Shown: positions 32,527-44,811, counted from the first letter of the stretch. The stretch is DNA of 64,000 nt from Diadema setosum (GCF_964275005.1 NC_092704.1:5104048-5168047), one strand, 5' to 3'. Notes: generated from the sequence alone by a model not told the origin. Numbers and translations: made by a program.

Positions 32527-32984
32527 TCAAAATTCATCACCATCACAGTCATGGTAGTTGTCACGGTTGCTTGCTTGTATCTGGAGGTCTCCTGGCAGTG
32601 AAGATTCAACCTTGACAGTTGTATCAGTGGAATACATGGAACCTAGCTGTCCATCAAAGACTGTCAAACCATCAGCTTGGTTAGTTGTAAGTTGCTGCCT
32701 TTGGACCAGACCCACTTTGTCACTAGATTCCACTTTTATGGTTTGAGAATAAAGCACGTTGGTTACATTCGTATCACCATCATCACTTGGTGGGGCGGGG
32801 CTCTCTTGGGTGTGTCTGGATCCATGTCTTGTTTGGTGCTGTTTGAAATCTTCATTGCTTGTGAATGCTTCTCCACACTTCTCATGCAGAGGAAGCTTGT
32901 ACGTGTAAGTCTTGACCAGGACTTCTCTTTCCTTCTCCAGTTTTGGAATTGAGGAAGTTGAGCATGGGTTGGTATCACATTCTT
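32527..32984 (-). CDS. Single-finger C2H2-like terminal exon (151 aa)
   Basis: The exon starts at 32984 after an acceptor (ACCTGCTTCCAG), with two bases and then ECDTNPCSTSS; phase 1. The frame is open to TGA at 32527, ending DCDGDEF. It reads LHEKCGEAFTSNEDFKQHQTRH where the paralogue at 31551 has CEECGEAF, so the first zinc Cys is His here and the finger may be weak. The tail holds two psi-K-x-E motifs, IKVE and VKVE, both followed by SS, which fit SUMO-attachment consensus. With the exon at 34410-34546 (phase-matched, about 1.4 kb upstream) it makes a plausible two-exon coding model of roughly 190 residues. It is probably a nuclear regulator; its function is unknown. Confidence 0.72.
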
Positions 32985-33161
32985 CTGGAAGCAGGTATTA
33001 AAAGACATACATTGTAAAGAATTAGAAGTTACTGACACCATGCATGAAGATGTTAATCATAAAGTCCATTTATTTAGTAATGGGATGCACTTTTGGGAGT
33101 GACAAGGTGAACTTCCCATGGCAATAAATGCTTTACTATTCACTATACATTACAATTTTAA

Positions 33162-33889
33162 CCCTATTCCCACAAGGGGGGCATTTGGGCACCCTCCTCG
33201 ATGTTTCGCATGATTATTCCACAACATGTTATGCTCTCACCGTGACATTTTATGACCTTTCAAGTATCGCGCAACTTTTGAGACCAAATTTGTCGCTCCC
33301 GGGCATACTGTTTTGAAGCCACGCCCTTTTGAAAAAATTTGTCGACCCAAAAATTGCCCTAAAACGTGATTTTGTGCACAAATCCAATGTAAATTGTGTT
33401 TTTGCAATGAATTTATATACAAATAAATATTTTTACTTTCAATGGTTGATAATTTATTTTAGCTTGATTATGCTTTAAAAAGTTTCGACAAATTTTGACA
33501 AAAAAACAGCAAAAACAAAGTAAAAAAAATCAATAAACAAAATGCATAAGAAATAATTATGAAGCCGAATTTTTGCTTCAATATTACTGTTGAGGATATT
33601 GAAAAGAATATGTTCATCAAAAATTAGAAGTCTTGGAGCTTTATTTTTTATTTTATAGGCAAATTATTTTTTTTTTTGGCATAACTTAGCACAAATTAAC
33701 TAATATAAAATACATACATAAACTAAAATTTGAAAAATCTAACTATGCACTCTTATAGATTACATTGGCCTCTACCTTCGTAAAAATTTTTTTGCAAGGA
33801 TCGTGCAATCCATGACCTAGATCTGAAGGGGGGCCAAAAAGGCCCCCTCGGTGGTTTCAAGTCCCTCAAAAAATCCGGTGGGATTAGGG
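33162..33889. mobile_element. piggyBac-like MITE, 728 bp, in the intron
   Basis: TTAA on both sides (33158-33161 and 33890-33893) with ends CCCTATTCCCAC and the inverse of CCCTAATCCCAC. TTAA targets with ends starting CCC are the piggyBac signature, unlike the AGGG-ended elements elsewhere here. The interior is AT-rich and non-coding. It lies between exon 34410-34546 and exon 32527-32984. Confidence 0.8.
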
Positions 33890-34409
33890 TTAAATCCAAG
33901 CATCTGGAATTAGAAGTTACTGACACCATTCATGAAGATTAAAAGTACATCATTATGCAGATCACAATGCTTATACATTTTAGTATTGGAAATGTATTCC
34001 TGAGGAGTAGGTAAAAGCAGAATTGTCTCTGTGAATGGTTGGCACAATGTACACACACGTGGATGAAATAAAAACAAGTTGCTAAATTGCATTACAAAAA
34101 AATTAGAGTTGTGAAACTCATATGATATAAAATGGCGACCACATGGAAGCGAATATGTGCTATTGTATTCGTGATAGCGAAGGGCTTTTTTCTTTAAATC
34201 TCTAGGGTCAAGGATATTTTAGGGTCTGTCGGGATATATACAACTCTTGTATGCCAATATGAATACAATGTACATTTTTTTTTTTTCTTGGCCTTATATT
34301 TTCTCATACAGTGTACGTACCTGCATTCTTATTGTTAGGCCAATAGTTTTACAAAAACTGTGTCAGTTTCACAGAAATCACTTTACATGCACAATATACA
34401 ATATTGTAC

Positions 34410-34546
34410 CTGCTTCAGTGATGTTGTCCATAAAGACCACCTTCCACTGGGATGCATATTCTGCTGCTTCATTTTTGTCATCATCTTCTTCCTCCATCTT
34501 AATCCATGAGACTGCCATGTCCATCTGTTGTATACTGGAAGGGAGA
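34410..34546 (-). CDS. Candidate 5' coding exon of a zinc-finger gene
   Basis: A 137-bp open block on the minus strand between a poly-T acceptor (TTTAGTTGCAG) and a donor (GCAG then GTACAA). It reads LPSSIQQMDMAVSWIKMEEE, then DDDKNEAAEYASQ and WKVVFMDNITEA, ending with one base, so the exit phase is 1, which is exactly what the five terminal zinc-finger exons need. IKME followed by acidic residues is a SUMO-type motif with a negatively charged tail. It could be an internal exon (entry after two bases of a codon) or contain the start codon (34524). Domain type not recognised. Confidence 0.6.
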
Positions 34547-34814
34547 CTGCAACTAAAAAAAAAAAAAAAGCAAAGGGACTGAATCTGTGATCACATGAGA
34601 TGAATGAGAGGTTTTACTGCACAGGACACGAGACTGCATGTGACAAGCATCACAAAACCAACAAAAAGCTGCACACCCCAATTTCGTGTGAGGACTAAAA
34701 ATTGTGAAAGAGGTCAACATAGTCAGTCTTGACTCTTTGACATGACTTTTTGACATGCTGAGAGTTATTTTATATTTTTCAATTTCCTGGTAATGTAAAA
34801 CAAATGGGAGATAA

Positions 34815-36130
34815 ATGCATGATCTTCTTCCAGCCCACGATAAGAAAACCCAGACGGACATCATTATTTTGGATTTCTCCAAAGCGTTCGATACAGTACC
34901 ACATGATCTACTACTACACAAACTAACCCATTATGGCATACAGAAGGACCCATACATTGCTGGCTCACATCCTTCCTCACGCAACGGAAGATGTCAGTCG
35001 TCATTTATGGTAAACAGTCAGACTGTGCAAATGTCAGCTCGGGAGTCCCACAATGATTTACCAGATACTGTCAAGTCCCAAGTACGTCTTTTCGCCGATG
35101 ACTGTTTACTGTATCGACAAATTAAATCTCAGCGAGATCATCTCAAGTTACAAGAAGATTTATCCCAACTGGAAAAATGGGCATCCGACTGGGGAATGAG
35201 GTTCAATGCTGACAAATGCCAAGTGATGAGCATCGATACCAAATCCTCATATTTTTACCATACTTAAATGGGCACATCCTCAAGTATACATCACAACATC
35301 CATACCTTGGACTCACAATAGCTGACGACCTCAAATGGTCCCACCACATTAATAGATCAGTGAAGAAAGCAAATACAGTACTCGCACTATTACGCAGGAA
35401 TATCAACTTCTGCCCTGAAAGTTGCAAGAGAACAGCATTGCCTTAGTACGCTCGATCCTAGAGTACGGTGCTTGTGTATGGGACCCGTATTTGCAGAAAG
35501 ACATCGAATGCCTAGAAAAAACACAACGGAAAGCAGCAAGGTTCATATGCAGTGACTATATCTCCCGCAACCCAGGCTGCGTCACGCAAATGAAGGAAAG
35601 ATTAAACCTGCCAACTCTTGCCTCGAGACGCCAGGTCCTGAGAATAACATCCTACTTCAAGGTGGTCGAGGGGTTGGTCCCATCCCTACCTGTTGAAAAT
35701 TTTCTCTCAAAAATAAGACCAAAGCGAAAAATCACAGCCAAGAAATTCACAGATTGTAACGTAGACAACATTGTAGAGAAATATGTTACAAATCATACAA
35801 AGTGTTATTCTGTATGCAAAGGCATTGTAAAACCAAGCAACTGAAAAATTCTTTTTCTGTGAAAACCACCATGGCTTGGAATCAACTTCCCATTGAAGTT
35901 GCCAGTAGTACATCACCAGAGGTCTTTAAAGCAAAACTCGAGAAAAGCCATCTCCATTACGACTAAAAACCACGCGCCCTCTCTCAGCCGGTGCTTTATT
36001 ATACCGAAAGGTCGGTCCTGCACTGTACATCCAGATCCAGAAGGCCAGGTTGCCCCCTGCACACGCCACGAGACACGACGCCAAAGCCCGAAATTGAAAT
36101 GTGTTTTAGCAGGGCTCAACATACAGACGT
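34815..36130 (+). mobile_element. CR1-like LINE, 5'-truncated
   Basis: A Jockey-superfamily reverse transcriptase fragment. The first frame (to 35267) reads DIIILDFSKAFDTVPHDLLL and then LFADDCLLYRQI, which carry the catalytic Asp residues; a short internal deletion removes part of the palm between them. The next frames read HPYLGLTIADDLKWSHHINR and then LVRSILEYGACVWDPYLQKD and CLEKTQRKAARFI, the usual C-terminal region. After 35844 a further frame reads TTMAWNQLPIEV. So there are at least three frameshifts. There is no endonuclease domain, since the copy starts inside reverse transcriptase. Confidence 0.8.
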
Positions 36131-36548
36131 GACCGCTTGACGTACGGTTGCGCTCGGCGTCACGTCCTTCTCATTCACCCAATCGAAAGCTCCAGGTATT
36201 ATTATCGCGTCACAGTCAGTTTTTCCTGCAAAGACTATAATCATTAAGTTCTCTCAATTTCCAGATAATGAACACTTTTTTTGCATAAATATTCATGCCA
36301 AAACAGTCAATCAAAAATGCCTAATTTTCTTTTAAAGTTAAATATTCGTGAATACACATTGCATAATTGGTTGCTATGACAGACTTGAGGCTGTATCTTA
36401 GCAACTTAACCAATTGACCTACGGGCAAAATATTTTGGGATTTTCGGTCAGACACTCTAGGGAAAATTTGGTGCAATTTAAAAAAGAAAAATCGGAGGGG
36501 GTCAGGTGACAACTTTTCTGAAAATTGCATGATTTGATGTGGATTGAC
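36131..36548. other. No recognisable gene
   Basis: AT-rich sequence after the LINE 3' end. No coding or repeat structure supported. Confidence 0.35.
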
Positions 36549-37742
36549 CCATGCTCTCCGCGTAAACGGGTCTTGCTTAAACGGGTACTCCATTTAATTG
36601 GGTAGTAATATCAAAATCAGTTCCAATGCACATTAAAATTACCTGATAATTGGGTTGCCTCTCCACATAAACGGGTAAATAATTTTCTTCTAATCTGTAT
36701 TTCTACCCACATTTTATCGCAGATACAATTGTATAACACTTCAAGAAATCATGAATGTCAAATTTTTCACGTCTAATCGCATTCTCTGCTTAATTTGCAA
36801 TGAAGACCAATCATTTGGGGAGTGACTTACACATGAAAACACATACCGAGTACCAGTACCGACATATTGCCACACATAAACTAACATTACACATGTAACT
36901 GGCACTCACAATTGCATACAGACAGGAGTTGAACACACTTGCGCTCCTCCTTTGCACCACAACAACATTCACAATACTAGAAGTTTCGCAACGAAAATGA
37001 GGCCATGTACCAGCTACATAATTATCATTTTTCCCAGTCTGAGTCACTTCTCGAAAAGTAACTCCATGTTCTACGTGACTAGTGCACGCAAAGAGATGTG
37101 TGCATTTCGGAATACACCTGCGTACGTGTTAGCGCAGTGAGTCTATACACTGTATATAGTCAAACGACAAAGTTTTCTGAAGACATATTTATCCATAAAA
37201 CGAGTGTAAATTATTGCTCGTGACTGAGCAAGTGTAAGGTATGTACCGAGTATAATGTGCCGTGAAAGCACACATATTAAGCATACGGTGGAGTACATAT
37301 CGTAGAACGACCAGACGCTGTTACTACGCTATGTAGCAACGTACCATGTCAGTCCGGGAAACCTGCTCATGAGGACCGCTCCCGCGTACGAGGACTGCCC
37401 CGCCTCACGAGGACCGCCCCCATGCCTCATGAGGCCCGGGGGGAACGCCTCATGAGGCCCCCCTATTCATTTCTATTCATCTCACATCTGACGTATAAAT
37501 TGTCGCAACTTTGCACGGTGATTTTTTGTTACACACACATGTCCACTATCCATGATGAAAAGAAGAAAAAATCCTATCTGTTTTTTTTTTTCAAAAATCG
37601 AGTTTTAATCAACCGATGCAGAGCGCCCATTCAAACATGTGTGTGTGAATTAGACGTGTTCTTCTGTTGTTAATTGAGTACTCCGCTTAATCGGGTAAGA
37701 AATGCTCTGCCCGAGGCTACCCGATTATGCAGAGAGTTATGG
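36549..37742. mobile_element. Possible pogo-like element with ACGGGTA repeats
   Basis: The left end CCATGCTCTCCGCGTAAACG and the inverse of the right end CCATAACTCTCTGCATAATC, each followed by GGGT, are related. Both sides have further AAACGGGTA/AATCGGGTA repeats just inside. A TA follows the right end. The interior is not recognisably coding and holds a run of palindromic CCTCATGAGG motifs (37360-37460). Confidence 0.5.
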
Positions 37743-37744
37743 TA

Positions 37745-38955
37745 GCCCTACTACATATCGACCACCTTCTTTTAAACCGACCGCGTATAATTCGCGCACT
37801 GAACACTTGCACTTATACACTTGTAGTACGCACTTCTCTGCGCGCAAAGCACATAGAGTCTAGTCATAAAAATGGATTGGCTTTGCTTGAATGTAGATGA
37901 GGATGGTGTGGGAAAATGCGATAATTCACTGTTCATTAATGGTTTTAATCAAGGACAAAATTTCGAATGAATATTTTCACCGAATCGTAATGACAGCACA
38001 ATGACGTAATGTCTATGGAAGTTTCTAAAAGGCTTCTAAATAAGCCTCGAACCTGGTACAACACAGTGAGTGTTCAATACAACTCGGTTTGCGTGCATTG
38101 TCAATGAAAAAACAGCGGTCGATCCTAACATAACGCGATTTACCGCGGGGAGCTGAAACGAGGCCACGCAAGTTCGTCGGCGATATTTTTGCACTGAAAC
38201 TTCGAATCGAAAAGGGAACAACGGCATTTGATAGAGCTGGATTTTCTCAATCACGTAGGTCAAGTTTTTTACGTGAATTTCAGTGTTAAATAGTCTTATC
38301 AAGCAAATAAACATTAGGCGGTGGGGTCGATGAGTAGTAGGTCCAACCCTACTGAAGACTACTGTACAATGAAAAAAAAAAAAGTTACTCACCAACTTAT
38401 TTTCACGTAGGTGGGACTAAAATTACGTTGCAAGCGATTAATCGTAATTTTTGTGCGCACTTTACAGCCAATTGATTGCAGTGATCAAGTTGAAGCGATA
38501 ATACCACGTCATTTCTTTCCGAATTAAGCTCCTGGTGGACAGTAGTTGTAAAAAAAAAACGACGAATTCTGATGATAAGATAACCCAGATTCTAATGCTA
38601 CTTGCTAGCGAAGTATGACTTCGACTTATGCTAGCAGCTAGCTGTGTGTACGTACAGTATGTATTTGCACCGCAAAAACTATGGCTGGCCATCGCTGCCA
38701 TTAACGCCATCTACTGTACGTACCAAAGAGTATACATAGTCCATGGGCCATGATCCGAAAAATTGGTACCACCTGAGGTGGCAAAACCTTTTTGGTGTCA
38801 TTTTGTTTGTCGGACATAGATATGTTATCAAGCTATGATAGCATTTCCAAATGAGTAGCTTAGTCATAATAAATGAATTTTTAACCAATTATAATCTCGT
38901 TTTTATATCCCTATACTTCTGAATCGAAACTAACCGCTATATAAAAAAGCGTATC
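37745..38955. other. No recognisable gene
   Basis: Mixed DNA with short frames lacking motifs. It includes a tandem GCTAGC-rich spot near 38600-38640 and poly-A runs. I see no transposon ends. Confidence 0.35.
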
Positions 38956-39170
38956 AGGACAACTCCCCCGGAGGACTAGTCCCCCGGGGACTACTCCCAC
39001 CTGACAGCTCCCCCGGAGGACCACTCCCCCGGAGGACGTCTCCCCCGGAGGACTATTCCCCCGGGGGACGTCTCCCCCGGGGGACCACTCCCCCGGGGGA
39101 CCACTCCCCCGGAGGACCACTCCCACCTGACAACTGCCCCGGGGACGTCTCCTGGGGGACAATCCGATAA
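38956..39170. repeat. Left outer arm: 16-bp tandem repeats
   Basis: Roughly 13 imperfect copies of a 16-bp unit such as CTCCCCCGGAGGACCA. Units vary at the middle (CGGAGG or CGGGGG) and at the last bases. All six frames stay open over short distances, giving Pro/Gly-rich pseudo-proteins that are not genes. Confidence 0.85.
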
Positions 39171-40059
39171 TTGAACAGAGATGTTTCTTATTCGTGTCCT
39201 AGAAATTAAAATTGAATTCATCTGTGTAAAAACAGTATTCTTTTTATACAGAATTTAAATTAAAGTTAACGTTACCTAAGACACGTCCATTTTCATAACA
39301 AAGTTATTGAAATCTCAGCACAAAGTTTTTACTTTTGTACACGCTACATGTAATGTCGAAAAAAGTAGAAACGCAGGTCCATTTATCACTGAAAGTTGGT
39401 CAAGATATAAACACATTGACGGAAACACGCTTTTGAGGGGAGATTTCATTCCTTAGCATGTACCTGTTATTCTTCATTATTTTATAATATTTTAAGAAGT
39501 CCATTCTTTGATGATTTTCCTTTTCTTTTTGCAATTCATGATTATGATAAGGAATAATTATGTTAAATGAAAGAAAGATATTATTCAGAGGGGTGAAGGC
39601 TCAAATTTTTGAGTTTCTTCAGTTTGTCTCCCTCTACAAAGAAATATGTTGTTAGAAATACCCTTTTAATGGGGTTATGATTTTCATCTTAGATTCTTAT
39701 GATAGTTACTGTCCTATATGTCACTGTCAGTAATACTTTATTGTGCAATTTTCGTTTGCTATGTAACATCATTACAATTCTTAATGTCGGAGAAATAATT
39801 GACAGAAAAAATATGAATATTCTGTGCCTGAAAAGACTTGAACGTGTAAAAAGGTAATATCTTCCAACAGCCCCGGGAAAGCACACCCGCACGACCAACA
39901 CAAATCTCTCAACCACAAAGATGGGATGATTCGAGTTTCAATTAATTAAAAATTGAGTTTTGTTTCACACAGTTTTATTTGATAACGTTTGAACATGGAA
40001 AACAAAAACAGAAACAAAAAAAAAAATGTCTAGCGTAAGAGTAATTGAAGTTAGTTTGC

Positions 40060-40620
40060 AAACAATACTTTTGCACGTAATGGTATACCGGAGATTGTGG
40101 TATCAGATAATGGTACACAGTTTACAAGTGACCAGTTCAAAGAGTTTGCTTGTCAGTACCAATTCAAGCATGTCACGTCTTCATCACTTTCTACATAGCA
40201 ATGGGAAAGTTGAAAAGACAGTACAAATCGCAATGTCTAATGAAAAAGGCAATGAGAGATGGAACAGATCCAGGTTTGGCATTTCTTGACTATCGGAACA
40301 CACCGATCGATGGGCTAGATGCTAGTCCTGCACAATTGTTGATGCAGAGGAGGACAAGGACCACCCTGCCAACAGCTAGTCAGCTGCTGAAACCAAAAGT
40401 AATAAAGAATGTGCAAACGAAGCTGACCAAGAAACAAAAGTGCAGTAAAATTACTTTGATCGAAGCGAAAAGCGGTGTTGTTTCAAAGACAAAGTTTCCA
40501 AGAAGTTGCATAGTGGAATGTGAAGGAAAAATGCTCCTGTCAAAACAGAATTGACATCAGAAGAGGTACAGCGGAAAACAATCCTTAATGCAACAAAGCT
40601 AGAAGACTCAACATAATATC
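40060..40620 (+). mobile_element. Ty3/gypsy-type integrase fragment, fossil
   Basis: A fragment of a retroviral-type integrase region inside the foldback element. One frame shows FLDYRNTPIDGLDASPAQLL and another part the DNG...F region. It is broken in several places, lacks LTRs, gag and reverse transcriptase, and is old. Whether it was inserted into the foldback element or is its original cargo cannot be told from the sequence. Confidence 0.65.
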
Positions 40621-43120
40621 GTATCACAAGATCAGGTCAAAAATATGGACCAATGTAAAAACTTATCTATTTTATAGGATAGATACCGGAATTTGACGGG
40701 AAATGAAATGACAATGATCACGGGATTGTGATAATGTTTAGATGTTGAACTATTCATCTGGAGAGTAGAATTGGTTACATTTTGAGTGCAATAAAAGTGT
40801 TTCATCTAACTTATCAAAAGTAACAGCTTTGTCGATTATTATAAGAGAAACAATGATTAACGTTTCTTCAAAGACAAAAATAACACATTTCTAAAAGTGA
40901 ACAAAAGTACAGTTTAAAAAACAATCACTAAGTGAACAAAAGTACAGTTTACAAAACAATCACAAGTATTCCTCCAAGTGTGAAGAGCGAGATTGAACTT
41001 ACGTCGTTATAAGAGTGCGTTGTAATGTGTCATACAAAGCCGTGATATCTCAATATTGAAGTGAAGTGTTACTCACTTTACAAGTATCAGTAATGTTTGT
41101 GTTTATAAGATGTGTTGCTATGATTACACATGTAGTAAAGTTGAATGTAAGATATAAGATATGGCAAGTCAAACACGCCCATAGAAGACGTATTCCCATT
41201 ATTACTCAAATAGGACAAGTATATTGTGTGAACAACGTATCAAATAATTGCCATGATAATCCTAAAAAGACAATGGCTTATTAATTAAGTTTCAGTGGTA
41301 GTTGAAAAAATCTGTGTGAAAAAGAGAAACTTTACTTTTCTAAAAAAAAAAAAAAAAAAGGAGATGCCAAATGTTTGAAATTAGTACAGTTTGAACGCAG
41401 AGACTAGTGCCTAGCTATGCAGCACCAACCAATCCCCACAGAGATGATGCTGTTGCTATGCTCTATAGTTTCCCCTCTCGAGAAACCCCGGAGGTAGATG
41501 TACTACCTCAGCAAACTTCCTTACTCAAGCTTGCACCCAAGACCTAGAAGAATAAAAACATATCAACCTATCACGTGCGTGTTAACAAAATGTGCACATA
41601 TACTTTTTGACCAGTGTCCGTTTCTTCCCTTGGGCATCCGATGCAATCGATATCGCTAAAGCATTTGCATTGTTCAAACTCGTCATGATCGTAATACAAC
41701 AAATTACTGCCAAGATCGTGTGCTTATTCTGACTGATTAAAGAAACAACTAAGGAACTCTCTAAATAACAGGCTAAATATTACAGTCGTCATCCCTTGAT
41801 ATCTCTTAGAGATGGGCTAAAGAGGATGACATTTTCAGAACATGCTCATCACACCTTAGTTTGATGACTTTGTGCCTGCTGACACCATTTTTGGAAAAAA
41901 AAAGAACGAAAAATGCGAAATCCAGGGTGCCCCGGCCGAAAAGCTGGTCGCCGTTTCGGCTTTAAAAAGACATTTCTGGTTATAACTCGGCTATTTTTTG
42001 GTCAATTGTGATGGTTTTGGTGTCTAACCCCATGTTTTGGGGGTCAAGGAAATGGATTATAATGATAATTTTAGTGTAAAACCTAATCTTCCACATGATA
42101 CTAACCTTTTGCCCATATTTAGGCATGAAATTTCCTTGCCTTTTACCCCTACCCCAACTGCCATTTTTTTTTTGCATTTTTTTTCTGTATTTTTTCAAGT
42201 AGTATTGACTACCATACTCTTAATAACAAGTTCTAGCTATCAATCTGGTGTTTTCTACCAACAATAGTACAGCAAGGGTTATGTTATACGTGTGTCATGC
42301 AGATACCGTTATGTGGCTGGTGCATTCAGGATGCATGGTAACTGTGCAACCAGTGCTAATACTGTTTCTGCATTATAGTGCCTAACGCCGGTTGGAAGAT
42401 ATTACCTTTTTACACGTTCAAGTCTTTTCAGGAACAGAATATTCATATTTTTTCTGTCAATTATTTCTCCGACATTAAGAATTGTAATGATGTTCAGATA
42501 AATTCACAGTCAACATAACAAACGAAAATTGCACAGTGAAATTACTGACAGTGACATACAGGATAGTAACTATCATAAGAATCTAAGATAAAAATCATAA
42601 CCCCATTAAAAGGGTATTTCTAACAACATATTCCTTTGTAGAGGGAGACAAACTGAAGAAACTCAAAAACTTGAGCCTTCACCCCTCTGAATGATATCTT
42701 TCTTTCATTTAACATATTCCTTATCATAATCATGAATTGCAAAAAGAAAAAGAAAATCATCAAAGAATGGACTTCTTAAAATATTATAAAATAATGAAGA
42801 ATAACAGGTACATGCTAAGGAATGAAATCTCCCCTCAAAAGCGTGTATCCGTCAATGTGTTTATCTCTTGACCAATTTTCAGTGATAAAATGGACCTGCG
42901 TTTCTACTTTTTTCGACATTACATGTAGCGTGTACAATGGTAAAAACTTTGTGCTGAGATTTCAAAAACTTTGTTATAAAGATGGACGTGTCTTAGGTAA
43001 CGCCAACTTTAATTTAAATTTTATTTAAAAAGAATACTGTTTTTACACAGATGAATTTAATTCTAAATTCTATGACACACACACACACACACATAAAAAA
43101 AATCTTTGTTCAGTATGGGA

Positions 43121-43393
43121 TTGTCCCCCAGGAGACGTCCCCGGGGCAGTTGTCCTCCGGGGGAGTTGTCCTCCGGGGGAGTTGTCCTCCGGGGGAGTTG
43201 TCCTCCGGGGGAGTTGTCCTCCGGGGGAGTTGTCCCCCGGGGCAGTTGTCCCCCGGGGGAGTCGTCCTCCGGGGGAGTCGTCCTCCGGGGGAGACATCCT
43301 CCGGGGGAGTAGTCCTCCGGGGGAGACGTCCTCCGGGGGAGTTGTCAGGTGGGAGTAGTCCCCGGGGGAGTTGTCCTCCGGGGGACAAGTCCT
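43121..43393. repeat. Right outer arm: 16-bp tandem repeats, inverted
   Basis: About 16 copies of TTGTCCTCCGGGGGAG and variants, starting at 43151, 43167, 43183 and so on. It is the complement of the left outer array. The order of variants near the tips (ACTACTCCCACCTGACA) is the same in both arms, so the arms arose from one another rather than separately. Confidence 0.85.
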
Positions 43394-43529
43394 AGACCCC
43401 CGATAAACATAAAAAAAAGAAACAAATAATAGTAATATGGGCAGTAATAATTTCTTATTTCCTTACAAAATTTAGCTAATTCAATCAACTCACTTCGATT
43501 TCTGTAATTGAATGAATGGGACATCTTTA
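43394..43529. other. Short spacer
   Basis: AT-rich sequence between the foldback element and the next palindromic MITE. Nothing recognised. Confidence 0.3.
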
Positions 43530-44106
43530 AATGACAAGTTCACCAGTTCATAGACATATGGGTTGAGCGAATGCAGCAATATTAGTAGAGCACATCATTG
43601 AGAGTTTGAGGAAAATCGAACAATCCGTTCAAAAGTTATGAATTTTTGACTCTGCTCACTCAAGGCTGGATGAGAAGACTACTATAGCTTGTGATGTCAC
43701 ATGAGTACAACGGTATAAAGAAATAATAAAGAAAATTCAACATATTTTCACTTTTTTTTTTTTGCATGAGAAAAAAACACTTGACTTCTCTCTTTCAGAA
43801 GACAGGGGAAATAATATTACCCTTAACATAGTATGTCAGTAACAGAAGAATCATGTGCACTTAATTCAAAAGGTAAAGTTTTGTGAAATTCTCTTTTTAT
43901 TTTTTTATTTTCTTTATATCATTGTACGCATATGACATCATACACTATAGTAGTCTTCTCATCCAGCAGTGACTACGAAGATACTTTAAAAATTCAAAAC
44001 TTTTGAACGGATTGTCCGATGTTGTTCCCCAAACTTTCACTGATGTGTTCTACTAATATTGCTGCATTCACTCAATTCACATGTATTTGAAGGTGAACTT
44101 GTCCTT
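43530..44106. mobile_element. Palindromic MITE, about 577 bp
   Basis: Ends AATGACAAGTTCACC and the inverse of AAGGACAAGTTCACC. The two halves are inverted copies (GAATGCAGCAATATTAGTAG and CTACTAATATTGCTGCATTC). TTAA precedes the left end but not the right, so the target is uncertain. Its left half is the source family of the block at 4922-5216. Confidence 0.85.
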
Positions 44107-44811
44107 CGGTCGTATTGTGTTCGGTCGTATTCTATAGTATATAGGACTTAATGAATTTATTTCTTAGCTATGACATTAGTCGATGTAGGGCACTAAAATT
44201 TTAATAGTGATATTTATCACCGAGTTTATTAGAATTGCATAAATCAAACTCGATCACAATGTTCCTGCTATAGAGTTTGATGTGCAGTGTTCACATCTTC
44301 TGTTGATATTAAGTTAACAGCGCCACCTTGTGGTATAATGTGGCCAGCAGTGTAATAAAGAACAACCGAGTGTGCTCTGCCATATCTCAACTACTTGTGT
44401 CAAGATTCTTATCTGAGGAGTCCTGAGTTAAAGTACAAAATGAAGTAGTTGTAAGAGTGAGCTAAGAAATGCCTAAGAAAACAGTTCCATTCCCAGGCAC
44501 ATAATACCAGTCACAACTGGTAATCTGTGGTTAGCACATTGAAATTTGTTATTTTTAACAAGTAGAAATCTAAAAACAAATTTGTTTTGAAGATCCTGTA
44601 TTGGTACCACATGTACTTTTCTTATCTTCGACTGCCAATACTGTACATAATGCGTCACGTATAGTCTAGTTTTATCGAGGATTTAAACCATGAAGAACTT
44701 TATACGTTATCTATAAGCTATTCCTTACAAAATATATCCCTATAACTCATTAAGTGTGTCATGAACTTTCAACAACCATGGCACTGAATATATCTTGTAA
44801 TTATGCAATAC

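Larger units (their letters stand above)
38956..43393. mobile_element. Foldback element with long two-part inverted repeats (TU-like)
   Basis: Two inverted arms of about 0.9-1.0 kb (38956-39868 and 42391-43393) enclose a 2.5-kb middle. Each arm has an outer part made of 16-bp tandem repeats based on CCCCCGGAGGAC and an inner unique part matching almost throughout, for example CACGCTTTTGAGGGGAGATT. This two-part arm is the layout described for the sea urchin TU family and for Drosophila FB elements. The middle includes a fossil integrase fragment and AT-rich DNA; no transposase was recognised. No target duplication was found at the ends I chose. Confidence 0.75.

Noticed and set aside
40060-40620. 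A Ginger- or Polinton-type transposase as the motor of the foldback element
   Set aside because: Only an integrase fragment is present, it is broken, and no other Polinton part (capsid, polymerase B, ATPase) or intact Ginger transposase is visible. Kept as a fossil fragment only.
38956-43393. The evenly spaced 16-bp repeats as a CRISPR array
   Set aside because: Repeats are directly adjacent, without spacers, GC-rich, and located in inverted transposon arms of an animal genome.
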